28,078 bases of DNA, from the IMG/VR virus record IMGVR_UViG_3300031673_000370, positions 1 to 28,078 of that record; one strand, 5' to 3'. Below, one piece after another: positions 1 through 7,936 of this stretch (its first letter is position 1; each line of letters opens with the position of its first letter). A model generated the notes under the pieces. It worked only from the letters and a program-made list of their open reading frames with translations, searched no databases and had not been told where the DNA came from. A program made the translations under genes and the position numbers. Origin of the DNA: a virus.

Positions 1-650
1 GCCGAGCCGAACGGCCGGTTAATCGTTATGGTAACCCCCGTATGCGAAATGATTGTCCGCCTGGCCGAGCCGACCACGATTTCGCCGCCGTGACCGAAAT
101 CATACGCGCTTGCCCCGAACTCCGTCGCCGTAATAGTAATCCCATCTATCGTATCGATCGTATCGATGATCTTGTACGCTTCTTTGTTGAGTCCGCAGCG
201 ATAGCCGAACAGCTTATGACCGCAGAGCCTCATGCACCGCCTGCGGCCGCCGACGAAAGGCAGGTCCGAACTTCTCGGCTCGAAATAACACGTGGGCACG
301 GCGTTGCCGTCGAATTTCACGTTAGTCAAAAACCCCCTGAAACAAGTTGTAAAAAATGTGCTGTGTCCCCTGTAGCTTGTCAGTGTAACTTCCTCTTCCG
401 GAACGCCGGCGACGCATATAGCCCCGAGCGCGTGACCTTTCGGCAATTTTAACTCGACGCCGTCCTTCGGTATTTCGCCCGTCTGCTCTATTTCGCTTTG
501 CTTGCATGTCACAAATTCGTAGGTATGGCCGAGAAATTCTTTGTCCTCGGGACCGCTGGTGATTCGCCAATGCGTAAGCCCCATAGCGATATCGAACAGC
601 TCTACCGGCCTGCCTTCCGCTGCGGATTGTTCGTAATCTTCGTATGTCAT
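1..650 (-). CDS. Tail hub protein, Phage_BR0599 (DUF2163) type, 3' end cut by window edge
   Basis: An open frame of at least 216 residues runs from ATG at 650 off the left edge with no stop. The ATG overlaps the TGA of the upstream 560-residue gene as ATGA, which fixes the start and suggests coupled translation. The part near residues 137-154 (RRRCMRLCGHKLFGYRCGL) with the preceding Cys121 matches my memory of the BR0599 family, known as the tail hub of gene transfer agents and many siphoviruses and placed at the base of the tail after the distal tail protein. Four cysteines (121, 139, 143, 152) resemble the iron-sulfur site of hub proteins such as lambda gpL; metal binding here is inference. 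Its place after tape measure and tail-tip genes fits. A longer hub or a fused peptidase domain could lie beyond the edge. Confidence 0.8.
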   Translation of the reverse strand, partial: MTYEDYEQSAAEGRPVELFDIAMGLTHWRITSGPEDKEFLGHTYEFVTCKQSEIEQTGEIPKDGVELKLPKGHALGAICVAGVPEEEVTLTSYRGHSTFFTTCFRGFLTNVKFDGNAVPTCYFEPRSSDLPFVGGRRRCMRLCGHKLFGYRCGLNKEAYKIIDTIDTIDGITITATEFGASAYDFGHGGEIVVGSARRTIISHTGVTITINRPFGS

Positions 651-2329
651 GCCTTCACCGCATGTAGCTGCGTATCGCAGACAAGCTCATGAGCCCCATT
701 CCAAACAAACTCTACCTCATCGCCCGCCCGCCTCAGCTTGTCCAGCCAGGATATCACGCAATCGCCCGGCTCCACCGCCATATCCAGATCGCTGTCGATT
801 GATATGATCTCCACGGCCCCCGATTTGACTATCCCCGTGACCTCCCTGTAAAGCTGCGTGCCGTCCGGAAATATGAAGGCGATATCGGTCCGCAAATCAT
901 TGACGCCCATATTGTCGGCAAGCCCGATGTTCTCGATGTTAAAGCTCGTATCGGCCGCCCCGAACCCTTCCGCAAGGACCATATCTTCCTTGTGTGTCGC
1001 CACGTAAAACGTTCCCTGCTGCCCGAGCAGCGAATGAATGAATTTCCGGAAATCCCAGCAAGCGGCCTTCGTGTCCTTGTGAAACAAATGGGACTGAATG
1101 TAGATATTGAAATCGCTGTCCGAAAAGAAGTCGAAATCGCCCGCCTTATAGTCCTGCAGATAAGCATCGGCATCGGATGATTTGCTTTGAGTCGGATCGA
1201 CGGCCGTTGCCTCGGTAAGAACCGGCAGGCCCTTGTAGGTAGTCGCCGGCGTGAAGCCCGTCAGCAGAATATTGTCCTTGACCGCAAACGAAAAATCAGA
1301 GACGGCCAGCCCCGTCGAATGTCCCTTGCGTTTGCTCGAAGCGTCCATCTGTGCGGTCCGTACAGGCATTATGAGCTTAGTGCCTGTAAACGTATTCTGT
1401 ACCGGGTTCGACAGCGTAAGGCTTCCCTCGGCAACCGTATCGACCTGGACCACTTCGCAACTATCCTCGGACTGCCAGATGGCGGCCAGGCTGTCGTCTC
1501 TGAAGTCGGCATTTGTCGTATCGACCGTGATAGCCATATCGGTAGCATTGATCGCCCCGGTATGCACAACCAGCTCAGGCCACACCGGAAGCCCGAAAGA
1601 ACGTTTCTGCCACGAGAACAGCATGGCATCGAGTCTTGCCTGCTGCTTTTCGCTCTCCATCATAACGGAAAATCGGAAGCCCTGCCGCGGTATCGGCCGT
1701 ATAGACATGCGCTGCTCCGAGCCGTCCCTGCCGACAAGCACGTCGGTCAGGAAAGCCAGGGTTTCTTTTAACGGCCGCTGAGGACGCCACGGAAACAATA
1801 TCACCCTGGTCCCGGACAGCAAAACAATACAATCGTTCGCATCCGTAAACTCGAACGTGATCGAGCCTTCGAACGTAGGGCTGCCCCCCTCGAACGGAAC
1901 CTCTATTGTGAACGTAGTGTATTCGAGCGCATCAAGATTGAAAGGCGTCGCCAGTCCCGTCAAGTCCCATTCATCGCCGTTTACCTCAACGATATCCGAG
2001 CACGTTTTTTGAACGAAGTAAGCGTTCCAAACAATAATCTCATCGGTTATCAGGGTGACTATTGCTCCGAAATGCAGCGTAGCCGGCATGACATGGATTC
2101 GGTAATAGTAATCGTCAAGGAAGGAATCGACCTTCGTGCCCGTCCGGGCCCGCTCGATCTGCTCGACGGGCAGGTAGTTATGCCACGAAACTGATCCAAG
2201 TGGAATGACCGACTCCAGCATACACACATCCACAGGGCTGACTACGGTATTGTCGATAATGGTTGCCGAGCAGCGCAAAGTGTCCTCGACAAAAATGGGC
2301 GGTGTCAATATTCCTGTCCATGTGGCCAT
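647..2329 (-). CDS. Tail-tip (distal tail-like) structural protein, 560 aa
   Basis: This lies between the virion proteins after the tape measure and the BR0599 hub, the place of distal tail or baseplate proteins. Its ATG overlaps the TAA of the preceding gene (TAATG at 2329-2331). I see no signal peptide or membrane segment. Residues about 180-250 carry a pattern I associate with phage tail-tip proteins: FPWRPQ, then a TDVLVGRDGSEQR stretch and a PRQGFRF stretch. That order resembles DUF2460-like distal tail proteins, but at 560 residues it is much longer than the gene transfer agent version of about 200. The rest looks all-beta, with aromatic and acidic strands. The role in joining tail tube to hub is inferred from position and partial similarity. 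It could alternatively be a tail needle or receptor-binding subunit. Confidence 0.6.
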   Translation of the reverse strand: MATWTGILTPPIFVEDTLRCSATIIDNTVVSPVDVCMLESVIPLGSVSWHNYLPVEQIERARTGTKVDSFLDDYYYRIHVMPATLHFGAIVTLITDEIIVWNAYFVQKTCSDIVEVNGDEWDLTGLATPFNLDALEYTTFTIEVPFEGGSPTFEGSITFEFTDANDCIVLLSGTRVILFPWRPQRPLKETLAFLTDVLVGRDGSEQRMSIRPIPRQGFRFSVMMESEKQQARLDAMLFSWQKRSFGLPVWPELVVHTGAINATDMAITVDTTNADFRDDSLAAIWQSEDSCEVVQVDTVAEGSLTLSNPVQNTFTGTKLIMPVRTAQMDASSKRKGHSTGLAVSDFSFAVKDNILLTGFTPATTYKGLPVLTEATAVDPTQSKSSDADAYLQDYKAGDFDFFSDSDFNIYIQSHLFHKDTKAACWDFRKFIHSLLGQQGTFYVATHKEDMVLAEGFGAADTSFNIENIGLADNMGVNDLRTDIAFIFPDGTQLYREVTGIVKSGAVEIISIDSDLDMAVEPGDCVISWLDKLRRAGDEVEFVWNGAHELVCDTQLHAVKA

Positions 2330-3351
2330 TATTCATCTTTCAAAAACGCAAAACCAGAACCCACATTTACAGGGTCCGCTTCCAAGCTATCATCATGGAA
2401 TGCGACCCACGTTTCGGCTCCGTACGTTATTTCCTCGCCAGAGTCATAGATAGTGACATTCAAATATCGCACACCTTCCGGCCAGCCTAACAGTGAGTAA
2501 TTGTCGTCACTTCTTCTGAGAAGCGTATAAAGAGGACACATTGCAGACATCGCGTTATAAGCATCCGGGGAAAGCGAATAAAAGAATGAAGCTAATCCTC
2601 CTCTATGCTTTGTTGGTGAATAATCACCAGCGCTTGGACATGGAAATATTATTTGATCATTCGCAGGAGCTACTCCGCCACGGCCCGATATTCTCCAACT
2701 TGCCACGCTATCAACGTTTACATATACCGCTCCATTAAGTTCTCCTGTCTGTGAAGGCACGCTAACAAAGTACCTTGAATCATCGTAATTAAAAGTGCCC
2801 TGATAATCATACCAAGGTCTTCTGCTGCCCATCGAAGCCGTGAAGTATTGACCGCCGGTATAAGCTCCCTGTTTAACAAGCAAACCAAAACTCATAAACT
2901 GGAATTTTCCCGCTGTTATCTCGACCACGATATGGACCGACTCGCCGTTGAAAAAGAAATAATAAGCCGGAATCGCCGTTGTTGACATTGGCGACATTAC
3001 ATTGCCAAAAGATTTATCACTTAAATCTGCATTTTCAGGATATCCCGGTTGAACATGCCAAAGTTCACCACCATCATACCCGGTCGATCCATTGACAATA
3101 AGACCTGTTACCGTACCATCCGCTCCTGAGTAATTATCTTCTGTGATTAAAGTCACTCCGGTTTCGGCAATGGCCGAACGAAAGTTGAAATACATAACAG
3201 TTGCGTCACCCGCTGTCTTATGAACATGCAATCTATACCCGGCACCAACCGCTGAATGATCATCAACTGTCCAGCCCTCGGCCAGCAATGCAACCCGCAA
3301 TTTATCCAACAGGTCATTCGGGCCCGTCGATGTTCCTGCGTAATATCCCAT
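2329..3351 (-). CDS. Virion structural protein (tail-associated), 340 aa
   Basis: A beta-rich protein with no signal peptide or membrane segment. It begins MGYYAGTSTGPNDLLDKLRV and continues with a helix ending in LLAEGWTVDD. That opening (a short helix selecting one of several subunits, then 'AEGWT') is one I know from uncharacterised phage virion proteins encoded next to tail genes. Aromatic residues are frequent (about 40 Tyr and Phe in all), as is common in surface-exposed tail proteins. It ends with a TAA that overlaps the next ATG, and starts six bases after the 415-residue gene. The 415-residue neighbour is probably a partner. Function beyond 'part of the tail or its decoration' cannot be read from the sequence. 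Confidence 0.55.
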   Translation of the reverse strand: MGYYAGTSTGPNDLLDKLRVALLAEGWTVDDHSAVGAGYRLHVHKTAGDATVMYFNFRSAIAETGVTLITEDNYSGADGTVTGLIVNGSTGYDGGELWHVQPGYPENADLSDKSFGNVMSPMSTTAIPAYYFFFNGESVHIVVEITAGKFQFMSFGLLVKQGAYTGGQYFTASMGSRRPWYDYQGTFNYDDSRYFVSVPSQTGELNGAVYVNVDSVASWRISGRGGVAPANDQIIFPCPSAGDYSPTKHRGGLASFFYSLSPDAYNAMSAMCPLYTLLRRSDDNYSLLGWPEGVRYLNVTIYDSGEEITYGAETWVAFHDDSLEADPVNVGSGFAFLKDE

Positions 3352-3357
3352 ATTTTA

Positions 3358-4605
3358 TTACTCCAGTAATAATGCCCAGAAATCGCTTCTGTCGGCGTTT
3401 GGCACTATAGGAAACGCCACATAGGTGTCACCGTCGATTATAAATGTATCCTCGGCCGCAATCCCGCCAAAGGCCGGTACTGCAAACACGCCTTGAAGTG
3501 GACCGAAAATATGTTTACTCGGATTGCCTATCATCGGTACCGCATTAAACACTGGATAACTTCCGTCGATGTTTTCTCGTAATTTAGTGCTGAATACATC
3601 CTGATAATATGATTCAAATTGATCTGAACAATTGTAAGGCCATACAATATTTGTATTCTGTAATGTGGAACCTGTTTTACCAAATATTTTTATCCAGCTT
3701 GTCCCCTGTAAAACCTTCAGTGTTGCGTAATCCTGAGTCGTATCAAATATTGACGCCGTACATACAGTCGCTGCGTTAGCGTAAGGATTAGCAAATCCGC
3801 GATGACTGGCATGAACTGAACTATAACGATTATAAGCAACCGTTGCATCCGGACACGCCGCACCGCCAACAACCATCGGGTACGGAAACTGAGTCGGCAG
3901 GCCGTAAGGCAAAGCGAAGCCGAGATAACCGGCAGGATAAACCGTCGAGACTTTCGGCACAACAACGAATCGCCTGCCGTTGGCGACGAGCCAGTATTGA
4001 ATCTTGCCCTGCCACAAAAGCAATCGGGCCATCCTGCCCTGAGTCAGTCCCGGCATGTACTGTAATTCAACATCCGAATAGCTCGTCATTCCGGCTATCC
4101 GCCAGTTGTAATAATCGTCACCAGCCGATTCGACCGTCTGAATGGCCGAGTAAATCTCATCGGTCCCCGCCGTGCCCGGGCCCATCAGGATCAATTCGTA
4201 GCCGCCGGCGCCATCGTAATCGGTATCGTACCGCATGGCCGTATATAACTCGGTCGCACCCAAACCATCGGCAACGTCGAACGTGAACGAATCGGTAGCG
4301 ACAAACGCCGTATCGCCCGCGATTATTGTAAACGCAACTATCCCGTTATCGTAAGGCGTCCCGACCGTAGCCGCCGCCTGGGCCCCCGAAACAGATCCGG
4401 TGACAGTAAAGTTAGTAGCCGATGTCGCCGTAAGCGTCCAGGTCTCATCCACAGGGCTCGTACTGGCCCGCTCTGCCGAGACGTAGCCATCACCCGTATT
4501 GGCACCCGCTGCGATATCATAGGCCATCTTGGCGTCGCACAGGAAGCCCTTGACCGCTATCAGTAAATTCTTATGACCGTCTGCATATCCGATTTTGAAA
4601 GCCAT
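3358..4605 (-). CDS. Virion structural protein with beta-sandwich-like N-terminal insert, 415 aa
   Basis: The first 30 residues (FKIGYADGHKNLLIAVKGFL) look like a docking helix and strand. Residues about 45-110 form a small Thr/Ala-rich domain (TWTLTATSATNFTVTGSVSG, later IIAGDTAFVATDSFTFDVA) of a kind that recurs in unrelated phage structural proteins. The middle and C-terminus (YNWRIAGM, MARLLLWQGKIQYWLVANGRR, then a Gly/Pro/Tyr-rich part) resemble uncharacterised tail-associated virion proteins. The gene sits seven bases after the tape measure stop, where lambda-like phages encode tail-tip components, and is followed by a 340-residue protein of similar style. A role as a tail-surface or tip protein is inference from position. 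The TATC-rich spacer before the ATG has a weak SD. Confidence 0.55.
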   Translation of the reverse strand: MAFKIGYADGHKNLLIAVKGFLCDAKMAYDIAAGANTGDGYVSAERASTSPVDETWTLTATSATNFTVTGSVSGAQAAATVGTPYDNGIVAFTIIAGDTAFVATDSFTFDVADGLGATELYTAMRYDTDYDGAGGYELILMGPGTAGTDEIYSAIQTVESAGDDYYNWRIAGMTSYSDVELQYMPGLTQGRMARLLLWQGKIQYWLVANGRRFVVVPKVSTVYPAGYLGFALPYGLPTQFPYPMVVGGAACPDATVAYNRYSSVHASHRGFANPYANAATVCTASIFDTTQDYATLKVLQGTSWIKIFGKTGSTLQNTNIVWPYNCSDQFESYYQDVFSTKLRENIDGSYPVFNAVPMIGNPSKHIFGPLQGVFAVPAFGGIAAEDTFIIDGDTYVAFPIVPNADRSDFWALLLE

Positions 4606-4612
4606 ATCAATT

Positions 4613-7138
4613 TCACCTTAACAAATTCCGGTTACGGATTGCGTGTTGGATGAAAACTTTCTCGCCCTCTTTGCTTTTCATTTCCTCAATTATTGCTTGC
4701 CGTCGGTCATCCACGATAATACTTCTGACGTGAACCTCAATCGGCCGATCTGTTTTTTGTGTGCCCCCGGCCCCTTTCGGAATCACCCTTTCTCCTCTCT
4801 GCAGGATCGCCGGCACTTCATCGGACCCTAAATGAAATCTCGGCGCGTTCGCGAACGTCCCGAACGGAACCGGCTTTCTGACACCGTCAATACCGGCTAT
4901 ACCGCCGCCGTGCAGAAAATACGGATTGCCTCCGCCCGCCGCCGATCCGCCTGCGGTTATCATACTACCGCCGCCAGGACCATAAAAGCCAAGCCCACTC
5001 AGAGTACCATACATTATTGACTCAGCAAGCATCTGTGACGCCATCCTCGAAAAAGCTCTGCCAATATCCTGAGCAAAGCCTGTCATCGCATCCTTGAAGC
5101 TTGCACCTTCGGAAATCATTGAATCAAAAGAGTTGGCCATAGAATATTCAATGGACGCCGCCGCATCCGCCCACTTTTTCGGCATGTCACCCACTCTTTT
5201 TTCAAGATCGTCAAAATAGTCATCCAATGAATTTTTTTCATTCTGGTAAGAGTCTTCACTCAATTTTTCAAGCTGATCGTAGTACCAACTATTAAGCAGG
5301 GCTTTGTCGTCTATGAATTTAGAATATTCGTCATATTGCAGATCGATAAGTGCCTTCTGCGCATTGTAATAATCATCCCCAAACTCTCCCATGTCACGGT
5401 ACATATCCGCCGTTATTCGTGTCCGTTGATATGCCAGATCGTTTGCGGCTTTTGTGGCCTCGTCATTTATCTGTATATCTTCTTTTGTAATATTACCAAC
5501 TGCTTTTAAGGCTTCGCTATATCGTAAAGTTTCTCTCGTAATCCCCGGAAGCTTTTCGAGCCAATTGTCGGCATCCATCGCAAATTGCTGAAAAGGCGAA
5601 AGGTTTGTATAGTCCCTTGATCCGGACTCCTGAAATATGCGGTCAATTTCATCTTTCGTCTGTTGCGTAATTTGCTTGAGCCTCGAAGTATCAGGCTTGT
5701 ATTCTATAAGCGGATAAGCCTCTTCCAAAACAGGCTGAAAGTACCCGGTAGATAATTTTTCGGAAGCCTTCTGGGATGCTCTTTGACGTATAGCCGCCTC
5801 AGCTTCTTTGGTTATGCCTCCTGAATATTCCATCTGTGCGAGAAATTCATTTATGAGGCGTCTATGCTCTAAGCCCTGTGCTATTCCTCGCTTTACCCAT
5901 ATACTGATATTGCTGCCCAGAGGCAAAAAGATATCTTCTAACACAACCATCAATGACTTGCCAAAGCCCCTGAACAATTCAAGCGACACATCGAGGCCAA
6001 GCTTTATTCCAGCCTTCCAGTCATTCCGCATAAATTCAATGAATCCGCTCAGCTTATCCGCCGCCTTCTCAGCATATTCAATAATTTTTTCTTTATGCTT
6101 AAGAATGAGTTCGGTCAATTCAGTCATTTGACCGGCGAATTCCTCGCCAACCTCAACTGATACAATCTTTACGAGTTGCCAGAGACGTCGAAATCTTTGT
6201 GCGAGAATGTTCGTATTTTTTCCAAACGCCTCCTGCGTCATACCTGCGGATCTCATAGCTTGCTCATAATCATCGAGATATCCTTTCTGGTCTTGAATAA
6301 GTTTACTTATTGATGTTCTCGCTTCAACCTCAGTAAACATATCATTTATAGTCGATACGGAAAGTACGCTGAGCTCTTTCAGTACGCCAGAAAGGCCCTT
6401 GGCCGCCAGGGCTTCTGTTGATAATACAATGCCGTGTTTAGCTGCTAATTCAACAGCTTGCTCCTGTTTTCCCTGTAGCGCAATAATGCCCTGCCTTAAT
6501 CCCGTTATGGCTTCATCTGTGCTTATGCCGCCGCGTGTTATTGTGGCTAAGGCGGCAGATACTTCCTCAAGAGCCACACCCGCACCTGATGATATTGCAG
6601 TCACCCGGCCTATAGCTGGAGCCAATTGAGCAAAAGTTGTTTGTCCTTTGTAAACAGTGCTGAACAAAATATCAGAAACACGACTTGCCTTGTCGGCAGC
6701 AAGACCATAAGCATTTAAGATTCCGGTTATTGCATAGGTCGCTGTCCCCGTATCTGTTATGCCGGCCTTCGCTGAACGGACTGCTACATCGAGAACCTCG
6801 ATAGCCTTATCTGCTGAAATTGAGGCCGAAAGAATGTTATACAGACCTTCGGATAGGGTTTTTGTCCCTTCTCCGAATTCTATAGCCATGCCCTTTATCG
6901 CCTTCGAATAAGCCGGCATGTATCTCATGGTCTGTTCGTTTAGCATGGTACTGACTTGTGCCATTTGCTCTTCGAAGCTGGAAAATGCCTTAATCGAAAG
7001 GCCCATATAAGCCGTTATGGCAAGCATGGCTCGCTTGGCGCTTCGCGATACTTTAGACATTGCCCTATCAAAATCCATAACGCCGGCATGAGCGCCGCTT
7101 GAATCAACCTTCAATCGTAATGATGCTACATCTGCCAA
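4613..7138 (-). CDS. Tail tape measure protein, TP901 type, 841 aa
   Basis: This sets tail length and lies in the tube lumen before ejection. Residues about 50-260 are the TP901/PhageMin_Tail core: SSFEEQMAQVSTM, then GTKTLSEGLYNILSASI and a long helical stretch with LEEVSAALATITRGGISTDE. A helical middle contains hydrophobic segments near residues 355-415 that may cross the host membrane during DNA entry. A second coiled-coil stretch lies around 480-670. The C-terminus has the usual Gly-rich tail: LHGGGIAGIDGVRKPVPFG, then a FHLGSDEVPAILQRGERVIP motif. The rule of about 0.15 nm per residue would give a tail near 125 nm, if all residues count. It starts five bases after the stop of the frameshifted chaperone, as in lambda G-GT-H. 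Confidence 0.93.
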   Translation of the reverse strand: MADVASLRLKVDSSGAHAGVMDFDRAMSKVSRSAKRAMLAITAYMGLSIKAFSSFEEQMAQVSTMLNEQTMRYMPAYSKAIKGMAIEFGEGTKTLSEGLYNILSASISADKAIEVLDVAVRSAKAGITDTGTATYAITGILNAYGLAADKASRVSDILFSTVYKGQTTFAQLAPAIGRVTAISSGAGVALEEVSAALATITRGGISTDEAITGLRQGIIALQGKQEQAVELAAKHGIVLSTEALAAKGLSGVLKELSVLSVSTINDMFTEVEARTSISKLIQDQKGYLDDYEQAMRSAGMTQEAFGKNTNILAQRFRRLWQLVKIVSVEVGEEFAGQMTELTELILKHKEKIIEYAEKAADKLSGFIEFMRNDWKAGIKLGLDVSLELFRGFGKSLMVVLEDIFLPLGSNISIWVKRGIAQGLEHRRLINEFLAQMEYSGGITKEAEAAIRQRASQKASEKLSTGYFQPVLEEAYPLIEYKPDTSRLKQITQQTKDEIDRIFQESGSRDYTNLSPFQQFAMDADNWLEKLPGITRETLRYSEALKAVGNITKEDIQINDEATKAANDLAYQRTRITADMYRDMGEFGDDYYNAQKALIDLQYDEYSKFIDDKALLNSWYYDQLEKLSEDSYQNEKNSLDDYFDDLEKRVGDMPKKWADAAASIEYSMANSFDSMISEGASFKDAMTGFAQDIGRAFSRMASQMLAESIMYGTLSGLGFYGPGGGSMITAGGSAAGGGNPYFLHGGGIAGIDGVRKPVPFGTFANAPRFHLGSDEVPAILQRGERVIPKGAGGTQKTDRPIEVHVRSIIVDDRRQAIIEEMKSKEGEKVFIQHAIRNRNLLR

Positions 7139-7142
7139 ATCA

Positions 7143-7861
7143 TTATCCCTTCTCGTTTTGCTCGCTTGCCCAATTCAACCATACCTTATCCATACTCTTT
7201 ATCAGCTTGAGGTATTCAAGGCGGTCCGCAACAGCGATACCATAAAGCCCTGATATTTTGATAATCTCTCCGGCCAAAAGTGGACATGGGCCGAAACCGT
7301 ATTGCCTGCATTCATTGATTTGCCAAAACGATTCCCACACATACTCAAGGTCCTCGTAAAGCTCCGGCATATTGTCGAGGGCCGGGGTCGATTTGCCCGC
7401 CTCGCTTCGAGCTTTCAGGAATTCAATATCATTGCCCCAGGCTAACTGCCACCTGAGACAATCGCAGAGTTTTTTCCCGACGCCTTCTGAAACTCCTTGC
7501 GGAACCATTCTTTTTCATCTGCACTGCCCAAAACGAAAATAGGCATATCCGGAAGAAGTTCGAATATCCTTAAAGCTTCTTTGGGGCTGAAACTTAGCTG
7601 CTTACCGTTCTCTGTCAAGTTCTTCCACCCCTTAAGCAAATGCTTTGCTATGGCAGGCTTGATGATTTCGACACGCTCTGTAAACTCTATCCCTTTCGTC
7701 CTAATTTTCTGGCGATAGGGCTCTAATAAATCGGAACATGCCTTGCGAAATTCCTGAGAATTTGTATTGCCTATTAAGAGTTCGGTATCGAGATCATATT
7801 TAACCCATACGCCCTTATCCTGCTTATCGGGATCGAGCATTAGTTGCTGAATATCAGCCAT
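7143..7861 (-). CDS. Tail assembly chaperone, long form made by -1 frameshift (G-T fusion), about 239 aa
   Basis: The short chaperone frame (7861 to 7442) and a downstream frame ending at 7143 overlap, and the second is in the -1 phase. A slippery run lies in the overlap, so ribosomes that slip read about 131 residues of the first frame followed by about 108 of the second (first residues LCDCLRWQLAW). In lambda the equivalent gpGT recruits tube subunits to the tape measure while gpG coats it, and the ratio is set by rare slippage. The T-like part carries a pattern seen in DUF1799-like T domains: an acidic stretch with YVWESFWQINECRQYG and a LAGEIIKISGLYG motif. An internal ATG at 7508 opens the second frame alone, but no strong SD precedes it. 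The tape measure starts immediately downstream, as expected. Confidence 0.75.
7434..7478 (-). promoter_or_regulatory. Programmed -1 frameshift signal: slippery site plus stem-loop
   Basis: On the minus strand the sequence reads GGGAAAAAAC at 7478-7469. In the first frame this holds two overlapping canonical heptamers, G GGA AAA and A AAA AAC. The second ends at 7469. After a nine-base spacer, the arms GTCTCAGG (7459-7452) and CCTGGGGC (7441-7434) pair over eight positions, two of them G-U, around a ten-base loop that contains the first-frame stop codon TAG. Slippage by one base leads into the open T frame. Slippery run, spacing, stem and frame all agree with the lambda G-T signal (GGGAAAG). 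The efficiency cannot be read. Confidence 0.8.
7442..7861 (-). CDS. Tail assembly chaperone, short form (lambda gpG-like), 139 aa
   Basis: The 139-residue length is almost that of lambda gpG (140). It starts after a clear SD (GGAAAGGA, about eight bases before the ATG at 7861). The N-terminus (QQLMLDPDKQDKGVWVKYD) has the 'plus extra substrate-like strand, WVKYD' look common to G-type chaperones, followed by EFRKACSDLLEPYRQKI and a helical part to LFSPKEALRIFELLP-like residues. Its last residues, after the slippery site, are NSAIVSGGS. It would bind tape measure and tube protein in the cytoplasm before tail assembly and is absent from finished virions in the lambda system. Similarity to known families is by pattern only; the position before a T-like frame and a tape measure gene is the strongest support. 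Confidence 0.75.
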   Translation of the reverse strand: MADIQQLMLDPDKQDKGVWVKYDLDTELLIGNTNSQEFRKACSDLLEPYRQKIRTKGIEFTERVEIIKPAIAKHLLKGWKNLTENGKQLSFSPKEALRIFELLPDMPIFVLGSADEKEWFRKEFQKASGKNSAIVSGGS

Positions 7862-7936
7862 ACAAAAATCCTTTCCTTTCCACTGTTAACGAAACGCTGA
7901 TAATTGCGCACACTGTTAAGTCGTTTCACAAATTGA

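Noticed and set aside
140-170. Tandem ATCGATACG repeat within the hub gene
   Set aside because: Only about two and a half copies encoding I-D-T, too short to treat as a functional repeat.
7143-7508. Second chaperone frame as an independent gene starting at ATG 7508
   Set aside because: No strong SD precedes it, and a canonical slippery site in the right phase explains it better. Independent start is not excluded.
7862-7936. CACTGTTAA direct repeat and GAAACG/CGTTTC pair in the gap before the chaperone gene
   Set aside because: The repeats are short and spacing gives no known operator or structure; chance is likely.
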